This document shows, piece by piece, positions 8,390 to 18,885 of a DNA stretch of 64,000 nucleotides. The notes below the pieces were generated by a model, which ran no database searches, was not told the origin of the DNA, and worked only from the letters and a program-made list of their open reading frames with translations. Position numbers and translations under genes: made by a program. Numbering within the stretch: position 1 is the stretch's first letter; each line of letters starts with the position of its first letter. This DNA is from Catenuloplanes indicus (GTDB lineage Bacteria; Actinomycetota; Actinomycetes; Mycobacteriales; Micromonosporaceae). The DNA is taken from positions 3,224,001-3,288,000 of the forward strand of contig NZ_JAUSUZ010000001.1 of the NCBI RefSeq assembly GCF_030813715.1, read 5' to 3'.

Positions 8390-9220
8390 TCAGTGAGTTT
8401 CGTCGTCCGGCTTCGGCGGCGGCACCGGGTTCGGCAGCGCGCCGCCGAACCGGCGGTCCCGCTGGGCGTAGAGCTCGCACGCGTACCACAGGTGACGGCG
8501 GTCGAAGTCGGGCCAGAGCGTGTCCAGGTAGACCAGCTCCGCGTAGGCGGACTGCCAGAGCAGGAAGTTCGAGATGCGCTGCTCGCCGGAGGGACGCAGG
8601 AACATGTCCACGTCCGGCACCTCGGGGTGGTAGAGGTACTTCGCGATCAGCTTCTCGTTGACCTTCTCCGGGTTCACCTTCCCGGCCGCGACGTCGCGCG
8701 CGATCGCCTGCGCCGCGTCCGCGATCTCCGCCTGACCGCCGTAGTTCACGCAGAACTGCAGCGTGAGCGTGGTGTTCTTCTTCGACATCTCCTCGGCGGT
8801 GGTCAGCTCGCCGATCACGCTCTTCCACAGCCGCCCGGCCCGGCCGGACCAGACGATCCGGACGCCGAGATCGCGCAGCTCGTCCCGGCGGCGGTGGATG
8901 ACGTCCCGGTTGAAGCCCATCAGGAAGCGCACCTCGTCCGGCGAGCGACGCCAGTTCTCCGTGGAGAACGCGTACGCCGACAGGTACGGGATGCCGAGCT
9001 CGATCGCGCCCTCGATGGTGTCGAAGAGCGAGTGCTCGCCGGCCTCGTGCCCCTTGGTCCGGGCCAGGCCGCGGTCTTTGGCCCACCGCCCGTTGCCGTC
9101 CATCACGATCGCCACGTGCTTCGGCAGCGACTCGGCCGGCAGCGACGGCGGCCGGGCACCGGACGGGTGCGGCGTGGGCTGACGGACGGGCGCCGTGCTG
9201 CGGCGGGTGAAGGCACGCAT
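8390..9220 (-). CDS. uppS: Isoprenyl transferase (cis-prenyltransferase, undecaprenyl/decaprenyl diphosphate synthase family)
   Basis: A 276-aa enzyme that condenses isopentenyl diphosphates onto an allylic primer to build the C50/C55 carrier lipid for cell-wall synthesis. MDGNGRWA (40-47) contains the catalytic Asp41, and [15 protein letters not shown] with the following AYAELVY segment is the conserved substrate-binding end. About 30 N-terminal residues ahead of the core are poorly ordered, as usual in actinobacteria. It lies 16 bases after recO, an order found in many actinomycetes. Confidence 0.96.
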   Translation of the reverse strand: MRAFTRRSTAPVRQPTPHPSGARPPSLPAESLPKHVAIVMDGNGRWAKDRGLARTKGHEAGEHSLFDTIEGAIELGIPYLSAYAFSTENWRRSPDEVRFLMGFNRDVIHRRRDELRDLGVRIVWSGRAGRLWKSVIGELTTAEEMSKKNTTLTLQFCVNYGGQAEIADAAQAIARDVAAGKVNPEKVNEKLIAKYLYHPEVPDVDMFLRPSGEQRISNFLLWQSAYAELVYLDTLWPDFDRRHLWYACELYAQRDRRFGGALPNPVPPPKPDDETH

Positions 9221-9236
9221 ATGTCGGTTTTCCTCA

Positions 9237-9998
9237 CTAACTACGGTCGACCAGCGGCAGGGAGCGTAACCCGCGTTCCAGATGCCACTGCAGGTGCGCC
9301 GCCGTCAGGCCGCTGCACTCGCGCTGGTGGGCCGGATCCGCGCTGTCCGCCGTCTTCCAGTCACCCTTGGTCAGCGCGCTCATCAGCTCCAGCGTGGCCG
9401 GGGCCGGGTGCGCGGCGCCCGGCGGCCGGCAGTCCGGGCAGACGCTGCCGCCGGCCGGCACGGAGAACGCGCGGTGCGTGCCCGGCTCGCCGCAGACCGC
9501 GCACTCGGTGATCGCCGGGGCCCAGCCGGCCAGGCCCATGCCGCGCAGCAGGTACGCGTCCAGCACCAGGGTGGCCAGGTGCTCGCCGGCGGCCAGAGCC
9601 CGGAGCGCGCCGAGCGTGAGCTGGAACATGCGCAGTGACGGCTCGCGCTCGACCGGGGTCAGCCGTTCCGCGGTCTCCGCCACCGCGGACGCGGCCGTGT
9701 AGCGCGGGTAGTCGGCGAGGAAGCGCTTGCCGTACAGCTCGACGGCCTCGACCTGGCTGACCGTGTGCAAGCCGCCGCCGTGGTCCTTCGGGTCACCGGC
9801 CAGTTGCAGGTCGACGTGGCCGAACGGCTCCAGCCGCGCACCGAAGCGGGAGTTGGTGCGCCGCACGCCGCGGGCCACCGCGCGCAGCCGCCCGTGGTGC
9901 CGGGTCAGCAACGTGATGATCCGGTCCGACTCGCCCAGTTTCTGCACGCGCAGCACGAGTCCGTCGTCGCGGTAGAGCTGCCGGGGTATGCGGGCCAC
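9237..9998 (-). CDS. recO: DNA repair protein RecO
   Basis: A 253-aa protein of the RecFOR pathway that loads RecA onto SSB-coated single-stranded DNA. The N-terminal OB fold starts [19 protein letters not shown], a near-invariant RecO opening, and the C-terminal half has a zinc site, CAVCGEPG plus CPDC. The GTG at 9998 is chosen because it gives the family-typical start ([12 protein letters not shown]); GGGAGG lies almost adjacent, so translation may be weakly initiated. The gene is transcribed away from the DUF4097 lipoprotein gene, 90 bases apart. Confidence 0.95.
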   Translation of the reverse strand: MARIPRQLYRDDGLVLRVQKLGESDRIITLLTRHHGRLRAVARGVRRTNSRFGARLEPFGHVDLQLAGDPKDHGGGLHTVSQVEAVELYGKRFLADYPRYTAASAVAETAERLTPVEREPSLRMFQLTLGALRALAAGEHLATLVLDAYLLRGMGLAGWAPAITECAVCGEPGTHRAFSVPAGGSVCPDCRPPGAAHPAPATLELMSALTKGDWKTADSADPAHQRECSGLTAAHLQWHLERGLRSLPLVDRS

Positions 9999-10088
9999 CC
10001 TCCCATTGTGCCCGCCCGTCGCTATCAGGGGGTTCTCAGGGGAAAGCTCGGATCCGGGTACGGGAGGGACCGCACTACGGTCGGGGAC

Positions 10089-10862
10089 ATGACCGCACGA
10101 ACCGTGGTGGCGCTGCTCGCCGGGATCGCCGTGCTCGGCGCCGTCGGGTGCGCCGGGCGCAACGCCCGCGAGATGGAGTTCCAGAGCACCGAGCCGGCCG
10201 CGATCACCGAGATCCGGCTGGCCGGCGACGGCGGTCAGGTCGTGGTGACCACCGCCGACCGCAAGGACACCCAGATCGACCGCGTGGTGCGGTACAGCAG
10301 CGCGAACGCGCCGGAGACCGGCTACCGGATCGAGGGCAGCACGCTGGTGATCGACACCGACTGCGGCCCGATGTGCGACGTCGACTACACGGTCAGCGCG
10401 CCGCGCGGTGTGACGGTCAGCGGGCAGAGCGATTCCGGCGACGTACGGCTGACCGCGGTCGGCCCGGTGAACCTGCGGATCGACTCCGGCTCGTTCACCG
10501 CGGACGGCGTGGCCGGCCCGCTCCGGCTGCAGGCCGACTCCGGCGACGTGACCGTGTCGCACGTTACCGGACCAGCCGACCTGCGCGTCCACTCCGGGAA
10601 GCTGCGGGCCGACGCCATGGGCGGCGCGGTGACCGCGGTCGTCGAGTCCGGCGACGCGGACCTGACGCTCTCCGCACCCGCCTCGGTCACCGCGCGGGTG
10701 GACAGCGGCGATCTGACGCTGCGGGTGCCGGACGGCAAGTACCGGGTGCGGACCGACGCCGACTCCGGGAACGTGGACGTGGGCATCGACGACGACCCGG
10801 CCGCCACCACCGTGCTGGACCTACACGCGGACAGCGGCGACGTGAACGTCCTGCGGGCCTGA
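10089..10862 (+). CDS. DUF4097-type beta-helical lipoprotein with SGD repeats
   Basis: A 257-aa lipoprotein: signal peptide with lipobox AVGC near residue 20, then a DUF4097-like beta-solenoid. About eight rungs of some 20 residues each carry a Ser-Gly-(Asp/Asn/Ser/Lys) turn (SDSGDVRL, ADSGDVTV, VDSGDLTL, ADSGNVDV, ADSGDVNV). Such proteins are surface-exposed and of unknown function, often adhesin-like in fold. The ATG at 10089 gives the full signal sequence. Its last 42 bases overlap the end of the convergent acyltransferase gene. Confidence 0.85.
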   Translation: MTARTVVALLAGIAVLGAVGCAGRNAREMEFQSTEPAAITEIRLAGDGGQVVVTTADRKDTQIDRVVRYSSANAPETGYRIEGSTLVIDTDCGPMCDVDYTVSAPRGVTVSGQSDSGDVRLTAVGPVNLRIDSGSFTADGVAGPLRLQADSGDVTVSHVTGPADLRVHSGKLRADAMGGAVTAVVESGDADLTLSAPASVTARVDSGDLTLRVPDGKYRVRTDADSGNVDVGIDDDPAATTVLDLHADSGDVNVLRA

Positions 10863-11924
10863 GACCAGGATCTCCTCGGCGAGCGTGCCGCGGGCCGGCT
10901 CCGGCGGCGCGGCCGGCCGTGGGCGCACGCGGCCCGGGACCAGTCGGGGGCGCCGCTTGGCCGCGACGTCCTCGACCCAGCCGAACGCGGCGACCGCGAC
11001 CGCCAGCAGGAGTAGCACGATCACGAGCCGGACCGTGACCGCGAGCGCGCCGGTCTGCGGCCAGCCGTAGCGGGCCGCCACCCAGCCGAGGCCCACGATG
11101 ATCGGCACATGCCAGAGGTAGATGGTCAGCGCGCGGCTGTTGAGCAACGTGACCAGCCGGTCGAGGCGCGGACGGCGGCTGAGCCAGGGCAGCGCGTCCG
11201 GTGCCAGGCCGAGCGCGATCAGCACGAACGCGGTGGACCAGAGCGCGTTGCCGATCCGGATGTCGTTCAGGTCGTAGCCGCGCGGACCCGGATGGGTGAG
11301 GAACCAGGCCGCGCCCGCGATCGCCAGCACGGCCGCGATCGGCACCAGCCGGCGCCAGGTGAGGCGGCGCAGCATGCCGTCGTGGTGGGCGAAGCCGAGC
11401 AGCCAGGCGCCGAAGTACAGCCCGATGTCGCGCAGCACGTAGTTGTCGATCATGACCAGCTTCAGCTCGGTCGCCACCAGCAGCACGAACGGCGCGGCGA
11501 TCGTGGGCAGCGGGAACCGGCGGAACAGCGGCAGCGCCAGCGGCGAGAGCGCCACGAACCAGAGGAAGTCGCGCAGGTACCAGTTGGCGGAGAGCGCGGC
11601 GAGGCCGAGCCCGCTGGCCGGCGGGTCGATGAACGGCGCGACCCAGAACAGGATGCGCCAGTCCCAGTCCAGCCCGGTGAGCAGCATGGCGGGCAGGAAG
11701 AGCGCCATCACGGCCCAGAGCGAGGGCAGCAGGCGGCGCATGCGCCGGCCGATCGCGGAGACACCGAACCGGTCGACCGAGGCGGCCATCAGGGAGCCGC
11801 CGAGCGCGAACATCACCGACATGGCGGGCAGCACGATGGTGAGCGCGGCCAGGCCGGTGACGTGATAAACGACCACCCGAAGAACGGCGGCCGCGCGCAA
11901 AAGGTCTAGATATCGATTTCTCAT
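10821..11924 (-). CDS. Acyltransferase 3 family membrane protein
   Basis: A 367-aa integral membrane protein with about ten hydrophobic segments. The N-terminus RNRYLDLLRAAAVLRVVVYH has the arginine and histidine layout of the acyltransferase-3 (OafA/YrhL-like) family, which O-acylates cell-surface sugars or lipids and secreted metabolites. The C-terminal 60 residues are charged, proline-rich and probably cytoplasmic. The gene is monocistronic, preceded by a 268-base gap and convergent with, and overlapping by 42 bases, the DUF4097 lipoprotein gene. The acyl acceptor is unknown. Confidence 0.85.
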   Translation of the reverse strand: MRNRYLDLLRAAAVLRVVVYHVTGLAALTIVLPAMSVMFALGGSLMAASVDRFGVSAIGRRMRRLLPSLWAVMALFLPAMLLTGLDWDWRILFWVAPFIDPPASGLGLAALSANWYLRDFLWFVALSPLALPLFRRFPLPTIAAPFVLLVATELKLVMIDNYVLRDIGLYFGAWLLGFAHHDGMLRRLTWRRLVPIAAVLAIAGAAWFLTHPGPRGYDLNDIRIGNALWSTAFVLIALGLAPDALPWLSRRPRLDRLVTLLNSRALTIYLWHVPIIVGLGWVAARYGWPQTGALAVTVRLVIVLLLLAVAVAAFGWVEDVAAKRRPRLVPGRVRPRPAAPPEPARGTLAEEILVSGPQDVHVAAVRV

Positions 11925-12192
11925 CTACCCAAGCCTGGTCGGGCCCGGCGCGCGCTCGCCCCGGACGGGAATTCAGCAACGGGAGCCGGTAGGACCTTTA
12001 CCCCGAAAGGACGACCGTCGAACTACCGGCCGTGAATGACAAAAGTGGACAAATGCCGTCATTGACGTGCATCACCACAAGCCTACCGGGGTACGGATGG
12101 GTAACGTCCGCGAACCGGAGTGGAGAAGAACACGTCGGCTCGCCCGAACCGTTATGAAGATCAGTTCGTACGACAAATCCGCATAGACGCGA

Positions 12193-13080
12193 CTAAAAGC
12201 CCAGGCGGCGCAGCTGCTTCGGGTCGCGCTGCCACTCCTTGGCCACGCGAATGTGCAGGTCGAGGTAGATCCGGCGGCCGAGCAGCTTCTCGATCTCGGC
12301 GCGGGCGCGGGTGCCGACCTCCTTCAGCCGGCTGCCCTTGTGCCCGATCATGATGGCCTTCTGGCTGGGGCGCTCGACGTACACGTCCGCGTAGACGCGC
12401 AGCACCGACTCCTCCTCCACCATCTCCTCGACCAGGACCGCCAGCGAGTGCGGCAGTTCGTCGCGTACGCCCTCCAGCGCGGACTCGCGGATCAGCTCGC
12501 CGATCAGCACCCGCTCCGGCTCGTCGGTGAGAATGTCGTCCGGGTAGAGCTGCGGTGACTCCGGCATGTACTTCGCCATCACGTCGGTGAGCATGCCCAC
12601 CTGGCTGCCGGAAACCGCGCTGACCGGCACGATCTCCGCGAAGTCGGCCAGCTGGGACACGGCCAGCAGCTGCTCGGCCAGCTGCTTCTTGTCCGGCACC
12701 AGGTCGGTCTTGGTCACCACGGCCAGCACGGTCGCCTTCAACTCGGCCAGCTCGCCGCTGATGAACCGGTCGCCGCGGCCCACCGGCTCGTTCGCCGGGA
12801 TGCACAGGCCGATCACGTCGACCTCGCTCCAGGTGGTGCGGACCAGGTCGTTCAGCCGCTCGCCGAGCAGCGTGCGCGGCCGGTGCAGACCGGGCGTGTC
12901 GACCAGCACGATCTGGCCGTCCGGCCGGTGCAGCACGCCGCGGATGACGTGCCGGGTGGTCTGCGGCTTGTTCGACGTGATGGCGATCTTCTGGCCGATG
13001 ATCGCGTTGGTCAGCGTGGACTTGCCCGCGTTGGGCCGGCCCACGAAGCAGGCGAAACCGGCACGGTACGTGGCCCTCAT
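12193..13080 (-). CDS. era: GTPase Era
   Basis: A 295-aa GTPase that binds 16S rRNA and assists 30S assembly. GRPNAGKS (14-21) is the P-loop, DTPG and TKTD give the G3 and G4 motifs, and the C-terminal KH domain has IMIGHKGSRLKEVG. Length matches the family. The start overlaps the end of the preceding deaminase-like gene by four bases (ATGA), the last step of the phoH-ybeY-corC-era ribosome-maturation operon. Confidence 0.98.
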   Translation of the reverse strand: MRATYRAGFACFVGRPNAGKSTLTNAIIGQKIAITSNKPQTTRHVIRGVLHRPDGQIVLVDTPGLHRPRTLLGERLNDLVRTTWSEVDVIGLCIPANEPVGRGDRFISGELAELKATVLAVVTKTDLVPDKKQLAEQLLAVSQLADFAEIVPVSAVSGSQVGMLTDVMAKYMPESPQLYPDDILTDEPERVLIGELIRESALEGVRDELPHSLAVLVEEMVEEESVLRVYADVYVERPSQKAIMIGHKGSRLKEVGTRARAEIEKLLGRRIYLDLHIRVAKEWQRDPKQLRRLGF

Positions 13081-13457
13081 GCGACGACCGTGCCGAACAC
13101 GACGCCGTCCGGGGCGGCCACGAAGATCGGCGCGTCCGCGGCGAGGTCACGCACGGCCGCGTGCCCGGAGCCGTCCAGCGCCGACGCCTCGGTCACCACG
13201 GCCGCGGCCTCCAGCCGGGTCGCACCGGCGGACACCGCGGACGCGACCGCGAGCTGCAGCGCGGTCACGGCCAGGGACGGCAGTGCCACGGTCGCGGCCG
13301 CGTAGGTGCGCCCGTCCTGATCCCGCACGGCCGCGCCCTCGACGGCGCCCACCCGGGCCCGGACGCTCCGGGCCAGGGTCACCAGTTTCGCGTCCTCGGC
13401 GGCGAGCGTCACCGCCCCGGTCGAGGCCGGCACGGCGGTCACGGTGGGCTCAGGCAT
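13077..13457 (-). CDS. Cytidine-deaminase-like protein lacking the catalytic zinc site
   Basis: A 126-aa protein in the slot between corC and era, where many actinomycetes carry a small cytidine-deaminase-like gene. The overall pattern (helix, then RVGAVEGAAVRDQDGRTY as a strand pair, then a long helix) fits the cytidine deaminase fold, but the expected Cys/His-Ala-Glu motif and the Pro-Cys-x-x-Cys motif are absent; the corresponding helix reads ALPSLAVTALQLAV. The protein contains no cysteine. It is therefore probably not a zinc deaminase and may act by binding. The ATG at 13457 overlaps corC by eight bases and the 3' end overlaps era by four. Confidence 0.75.
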   Translation of the reverse strand: MPEPTVTAVPASTGAVTLAAEDAKLVTLARSVRARVGAVEGAAVRDQDGRTYAAATVALPSLAVTALQLAVASAVSAGATRLEAAAVVTEASALDGSGHAAVRDLAADAPIFVAAPDGVVFGTVVA

Positions 13458-14805
13458 CAGCGGGTTGCCTCTCGTCGGCACTCTCGGAACGGTCATCGGC
13501 GGCGGGCTCGTCCTCGGGGGCGCGGCGGACCAGGACCGAGTCGATCCGGTTCCGCCGGCCCGTGGTGCCCTCGGCGACCAGGCGCAGCCCGCCCACATTA
13601 GCGGTCGCGCCCGGGATCGGAACGCGGCCCAGCGCCTGGGCGAGCAGGCCGCCCACGGTCTCGACCTCGTCCGCGGGCAGCTCGACCGCGAAGATCTCGC
13701 CCAGGTCCTCGATCGGCAGCCGGGCGGTGACGCGCACCGCGCCGTCCTCCAGCCGTTCGACCGGCGGGCGCTCGTCCACGTCGTACTCGTCGGTGATCTC
13801 GCCGACGATCTCCTCGAGGATGTCCTCGATGGTGACCAGGCCGGCCGTGCCGCCGTACTCGTCGACCACCACGACCAGGTGGGTGCGCGCGGCCTGCATC
13901 TCGGAGAGCAGGTCGTCGACCGGCTTGGACTCCGGCACGAACGTGGCCTCGCGCATCAGCTCCGCGACCGGCGTGGCGTCCGCGGCCGGGTCGTCGCCCT
14001 GGGTGCGGCGGATCACGTCCTTGAGGAAGATCACGCCGAGTACGTCGTCCACGCTGTCGCCGATCACCGGGATGCGGGAGAAGCCGGAGCGCATGAACAG
14101 CACCAGCGACTGCCGCAGGCTCTTGTGCCCCTCGATCCACACCATCTCGGTGCGCGGGACCATCACCTCGCGCGCGATCGTGTCGCCGAGCCCGAAGACC
14201 GAATGGATCATCTCGCGCTCGCCGTGCTCCACCACGCCGCGCTGCTCGGCCAGGTCGACCAGCTCGCGCAGCTCCACCTGGGTGGCGAACGGGCCGTCCC
14301 GGAAGCCCTTGCCGGGCGTGACCGCGTTACCGATCAGGATGAGCAGCGAGGCCAGCGGGTTCAGCGCGCGGCCCAGCCAGCGCACCAGCGGCGCGGTGGC
14401 GCGGCCGACCGCGTAGGCGTGCTGCCGGCCGACCGTGCGCGGCGCCACACCGACCGCGATGAAGCTGACCACGGTCATCGCGCTCGCGGTGATCAGCGCG
14501 GCCCGCCAGCCGGCGCCGAACGTGTCCACCGCGACCAGCGCGACCAGCGTGGTCGCGGTCAGCTCGGAGAGCAGCCGGAGCAGCAGGAGCAGGTTGATGT
14601 GCCGGGCCGCGTCGGACGCCACGATCTGCAGCGTGCGCGCGCCCCGCATGCCCTCCCGGGCCTGTTCGCCGGCGCGGGCGGGCGAGACCGCCGCCAGCGC
14701 CGCCTCGGTCATCGCGAAGACCCCCGCGAGGATCACCAGACCGGCCGCGATGAAGAGCAGCTGGAGGTCGGGTAGCCCCGCGGGGGCGGCCGATGCGGTG
14801 GGCAT
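13450..14805 (-). CDS. CNNM/CorC-type hemolysin family protein (DUF21-CBS-CBS-CorC_HlyC)
   Basis: A 451-aa membrane protein. Three or four hydrophobic helices (about 15-160) form the DUF21 domain, two CBS repeats follow (about 205-330, with FSRIPVIGDSVDDVLGVIFLKD), and a CorC/HlyC domain with VVDEYGGTAGLVTIEDILEEIVGEI closes it. Family members take part in magnesium or cobalt transport. The ATG at 14805 shares one base with the ybeY stop (TGATG), placing it in the phoH-ybeY-era operon as in other actinomycetes. The charged C-terminal tail is likely disordered. Confidence 0.92.
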   Translation of the reverse strand: MPTASAAPAGLPDLQLLFIAAGLVILAGVFAMTEAALAAVSPARAGEQAREGMRGARTLQIVASDAARHINLLLLLRLLSELTATTLVALVAVDTFGAGWRAALITASAMTVVSFIAVGVAPRTVGRQHAYAVGRATAPLVRWLGRALNPLASLLILIGNAVTPGKGFRDGPFATQVELRELVDLAEQRGVVEHGEREMIHSVFGLGDTIAREVMVPRTEMVWIEGHKSLRQSLVLFMRSGFSRIPVIGDSVDDVLGVIFLKDVIRRTQGDDPAADATPVAELMREATFVPESKPVDDLLSEMQAARTHLVVVVDEYGGTAGLVTIEDILEEIVGEITDEYDVDERPPVERLEDGAVRVTARLPIEDLGEIFAVELPADEVETVGGLLAQALGRVPIPGATANVGGLRLVAEGTTGRRNRIDSVLVRRAPEDEPAADDRSESADERQPADA

Positions 14806-15287
14806 CAGGAGGGTTCTTTCGCCGATCGGCGCTGGGCCTGCCACCCGCTGAGCAGGCGGGCCTGGAGGCCGAACATCTCCCGCTCCTCCTCCGGCTCCGC
14901 GTGGTCGTAGCCGAGCAGGTGCAGGGCGCCGTGCACGGTGAGCAGGTGCAGCTCGTCCGCGGCGGTGTGCCCGGCGGTGACCGCCTGCTTGGCCGCCACC
15001 TCCGGGCAGAGCACGATGTCGCCGAGGAGCGCGGGCTCGCCGCCGGACGACTCGCCCGGCCCGTGGTCCACGCTCCCCTCGTCCATCGGGAAGGCGAGCA
15101 CGTCGGTGGGGCCGTCGCCGCCCATCCACCGGTGGTTCAGCTCGGACATGTACTCGATGTCGACGAGCAGGATGGCGAGCTCGGCGAGCGGGTTGACACC
15201 CATCTCGTCGAGCGCGTGCCGCGCCACGTCCAGGATGGCGTCGGTGTCGACGTCGACCCCGGACTCGTTGGCGATATCGATGGACAC
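14805..15287 (-). CDS. ybeY: rRNA maturation endoribonuclease YbeY
   Basis: A 160-aa single-strand RNase needed for 16S rRNA 3'-end maturation and ribosome quality control. [11 protein letters not shown] (119-129) provides the three zinc-binding histidines, and [10 protein letters not shown] precedes it as usual. It follows phoH by 27 bases and overlaps the downstream corC by one base. Confidence 0.97.
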   Translation of the reverse strand: MSIDIANESGVDVDTDAILDVARHALDEMGVNPLAELAILLVDIEYMSELNHRWMGGDGPTDVLAFPMDEGSVDHGPGESSGGEPALLGDIVLCPEVAAKQAVTAGHTAADELHLLTVHGALHLLGYDHAEPEEEREMFGLQARLLSGWQAQRRSAKEPS

Positions 15288-15314
15288 TGCGGTTGTCGTC
15301 TCTTTCCCTGTGTT

Positions 15315-16355
<1,041 letters not shown>

Positions 16356-16715
16356 AGTGCGGCCCGCGGGCCTCCGCCACCTGCTTCCGATCTTGGTGCC
16401 GCACCCCGTCGGCGCGGCGGGCGAGTAGTTGCCATCGTATCGGGTCAACGCCGGGCACACCGACGCCATTTCCCGGGGTGACACGGACGACGATCACACT
16501 CGGCACCCGCTCGACCACGCTGAAGTACGAGCAAGGGGATGAATGGCTGCATCTTCCATGCATTTCCCGCGTACGGATAACGATTCAGTCGAGATTTCCA
16601 TCCGGTTACTGCGCGATCACTCAGTCATCGACAGGATTTCGATCGCCGACGGCGCAATTCGATCTTCGTCCCCCGCACGCTCATCGGGCACATCCTTTTC
16701 CGAATGGAGTCCGAC
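16356..16715. other. Divergent intergenic region (360 bp)
   Basis: This gap separates the phoH operon (minus) from the DUF3311-symporter operon (plus) and must hold both promoters. It is less GC-rich than its surroundings between about 16540 and 16680. I see no tRNA, clear terminator or palindrome longer than about 7 bp, and no confident minus-35/minus-10 pair. Confidence 0.6.
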
Positions 16716-16991
16716 ATGGCCGACGACTTCTATGGCCGGCCGCCATATGCACGATCAACCCGATCCGATCGGTACGCCCGGCACGACGGCCGGCCCGGCC
16801 GAGCCGACGGTTCCAGCCCCTGGCACTGGCTGCTCTGGGTACCGATCGTGATCCCGCTGATGCCGGTGCTCTACGACCGGATGGAACCGAGAGTGCTCGG
16901 CATCCCGTTCTACTACTGGTCGCAGCTCGCGTTCGCCGGGCTCGCGTCGCTGGTCATCACGGTGGTGCACGTCGCGACGAAGGACCGGTGA
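16716..16991 (+). CDS. DUF3311 small membrane protein
   Basis: A 91-aa protein with a charged N-terminal 30 residues and two transmembrane helices (about 37-55 and 66-85). DUF3311 proteins almost always precede a sodium/solute symporter gene and are thought to be its accessory subunit. The ATG at 16716 is chosen because GGAG ends six bases before it; an ATG at 16704 would overlap that site. It overlaps the symporter start by four bases (GTGA). Confidence 0.88.
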   Translation: MADDFYGRPPYARSTRSDRYARHDGRPGRADGSSPWHWLLWVPIVIPLMPVLYDRMEPRVLGIPFYYWSQLAFAGLASLVITVVHVATKDR

Positions 16992-18706
16992 CCATTCCGA
17001 TGCCGTCCTTCGCCGACAATCAGGTCCAATTCTGGATCTTCGCGTTCGTGTTCGGTGTAGTAACGATCATGGGCTTCGCCGCGGGCCGGTGGCGCCGGCC
17101 CGCGTCCATTCACACGCTGGAGGAATGGGGTCTCGGCGGCCGCGCGTTCGGCAACTGGGTCACGTTCTTCCTGCTGAGCGGCGACGTCTACACGGCGTAC
17201 ACGTTCGTCGCCGTACCCACGCTGGTCTACGGCCTCGGCGCGGCCGGCTTCTTCCCGGCGCCGTTCCTGGTGATCGTCTACCCGATGCTGTTCGTGGTGC
17301 TCAGCCGCTTCTGGTCGGTCTGCCACGTGCACGGCTTCGTCACCCCGGCCGAGTTCGTCCGCGCCCGGTTCGGCTCGCGCGGGCTCGGCGCGCTGGTGGC
17401 GGTGCTCGGGATCACGGCCACCATGCCGTACATCGCGCTCCAGCTGATCGGCATCGAGGCGGTCTTCACCGTGATGGGGCTGCCCGGCGGCTGGCCGCTG
17501 ACCGCCGCGTTCGTGGTGCTGGCGCTCTACACGTTCAACTCCGGGTTGCGCGCGCCTGCGCTGATCTCCATCGTGAAGGACGCGCTGGTGATCTGGACCG
17601 TGCTGGCCGCGTTCATCATCGTCAGCTCGAACGCGGGCGGCTGGGACGCCGTGTTCCGGGTGGCCGAGGCGCGGTTCGCGTCCACCGCGCGCACCGATGA
17701 CGGGCTGCTGCTGGACGGACACGACCAGCTCAGCTACGTCACGCTGGCGCTCGGCTCCGCGGTCGCGCTGTTCCTCTACCCGCACACGCTCACCGGCGTG
17801 CTGGCGGCCCGCAACCGCGGCGTGCTCCGGCGCAACCTGGCCGCGCTGCCGCTCTACACGCTCACGCTCGGCGTGCTGATGCTGCTCGGCTTCGCGGCGA
17901 TCTTCAGCGGCATCCAGCCGGTCGGCGGTGACCGCAACACCGTGGTGCCGCTCTGGTTCAACGCGTCGTTCCCGGAGTGGTGCGCGGGCCTGGCGTTCGC
18001 CGCGATCGGCGTCGGCGCGATGGTGCCGGCCGCGATCATGTCGATCGCCGCGGCGAACCTGTTCACCCGCAACATCTACCGCGAGTACCTGCGACCGGAC
18101 GCGTCCGAGGCGGAGGAGACCACGGTCAGCAAGGTGGCGTCGCTGACCGTCAAGTTCGGCGCGGTCCTGGTGATCCTGTTGCTCAACACGCAGTTCGCCG
18201 TGGATCTCCAGCTGATCGGCGGTGTTGTCATCATGCAGACACTTCCGGCCGTGGCAATCGGTCTCTACACGAACTGGATGCATCGCTGGGCGCTGGCGGC
18301 CGGCATCGGCGCGGGGCTCGCGGCCGGCATCGCGATGCTCTATCAGATCCCGCAACTCGGCGGGCCGGACGGCGTCACCGTGGTCCGGGAACACTTCGGC
18401 GGCTCGGCCTGGCCACTGTCCAACCTGGGGCTGGACACGCGCAGCAGCATCTACGTCGGCATCGTGGCGCTCGCCGTGAATCTGCTGGTCACGGCGCTGC
18501 TGACGCCGATTCTGCGCGGCCTGGACCGGCGCGGGGACGCCGACCGCACCCGGCCGCGTGACTACATCGCGGACGAGGGCGACCCCACGATCCGGCGGAT
18601 GAGCGAGCTGGTGGACGGCGGCACGGACACGGAGGACCCGGAACATCCACTGCTGAGCCCCCGCCCCGGACGCTTCACACCGGCCGGCACGTACCGACCG
18701 CGATGA
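16988..18706 (+). CDS. Sodium:solute symporter (SSS) family, MctP-like
   Basis: A 572-aa transporter with about 13 hydrophobic helices, typical of the sodium/solute symporter family. FGNWVTFFLLSGDVYTAYTF in helix 2, the GxAxxxxP-type turns, and ALGSAVALFLYPHTLTGVLAA match the monocarboxylate-transporting branch (MctP-like). The substrate may be a short carboxylate such as lactate, pyruvate or acetate, but it cannot be fixed from sequence. The GTG start at 16988 overlaps the DUF3311 gene by four bases. A 70-residue charged cytoplasmic tail ends the protein, followed by a hairpin terminator. Confidence 0.9.
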   Translation: MTIPMPSFADNQVQFWIFAFVFGVVTIMGFAAGRWRRPASIHTLEEWGLGGRAFGNWVTFFLLSGDVYTAYTFVAVPTLVYGLGAAGFFPAPFLVIVYPMLFVVLSRFWSVCHVHGFVTPAEFVRARFGSRGLGALVAVLGITATMPYIALQLIGIEAVFTVMGLPGGWPLTAAFVVLALYTFNSGLRAPALISIVKDALVIWTVLAAFIIVSSNAGGWDAVFRVAEARFASTARTDDGLLLDGHDQLSYVTLALGSAVALFLYPHTLTGVLAARNRGVLRRNLAALPLYTLTLGVLMLLGFAAIFSGIQPVGGDRNTVVPLWFNASFPEWCAGLAFAAIGVGAMVPAAIMSIAAANLFTRNIYREYLRPDASEAEETTVSKVASLTVKFGAVLVILLLNTQFAVDLQLIGGVVIMQTLPAVAIGLYTNWMHRWALAAGIGAGLAAGIAMLYQIPQLGGPDGVTVVREHFGGSAWPLSNLGLDTRSSIYVGIVALAVNLLVTALLTPILRGLDRRGDADRTRPRDYIADEGDPTIRRMSELVDGGTDTEDPEHPLLSPRPGRFTPAGTYRPR

Positions 18707-18712
18707 ATACGT

Positions 18713-18753
18713 GTCGTGGCGGGCCGTTACGCGGTGCGACGACCCGCCACGAC
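18713..18753 (+). terminator. Terminator-like hairpin after the symporter gene
   Basis: An 11-bp perfect stem (18713-18723 with 18743-18753) and 19-base loop follow the symporter stop by six bases. There is no U tract, as is common in high-GC actinomycetes. Confidence 0.6.
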
Positions 18754-18885
18754 ATCGCGTCGACATCCGTCGTTCATTCACTCGCGGCGAGGGCGGTGCC
18801 GGCGGCTACAATTCCGGCGCCACCGCCGCCACCCCGGCCGGCGGCGCGACCTGCGGTGACAGGCAGAACACGGGGAGGTAGCGGG

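Noticed and set aside
11925-12192. tRNA or small RNA gene in the era-acyltransferase gap
   Set aside because: No cloverleaf or clear hairpin was found; the region looks like an ordinary promoter region.
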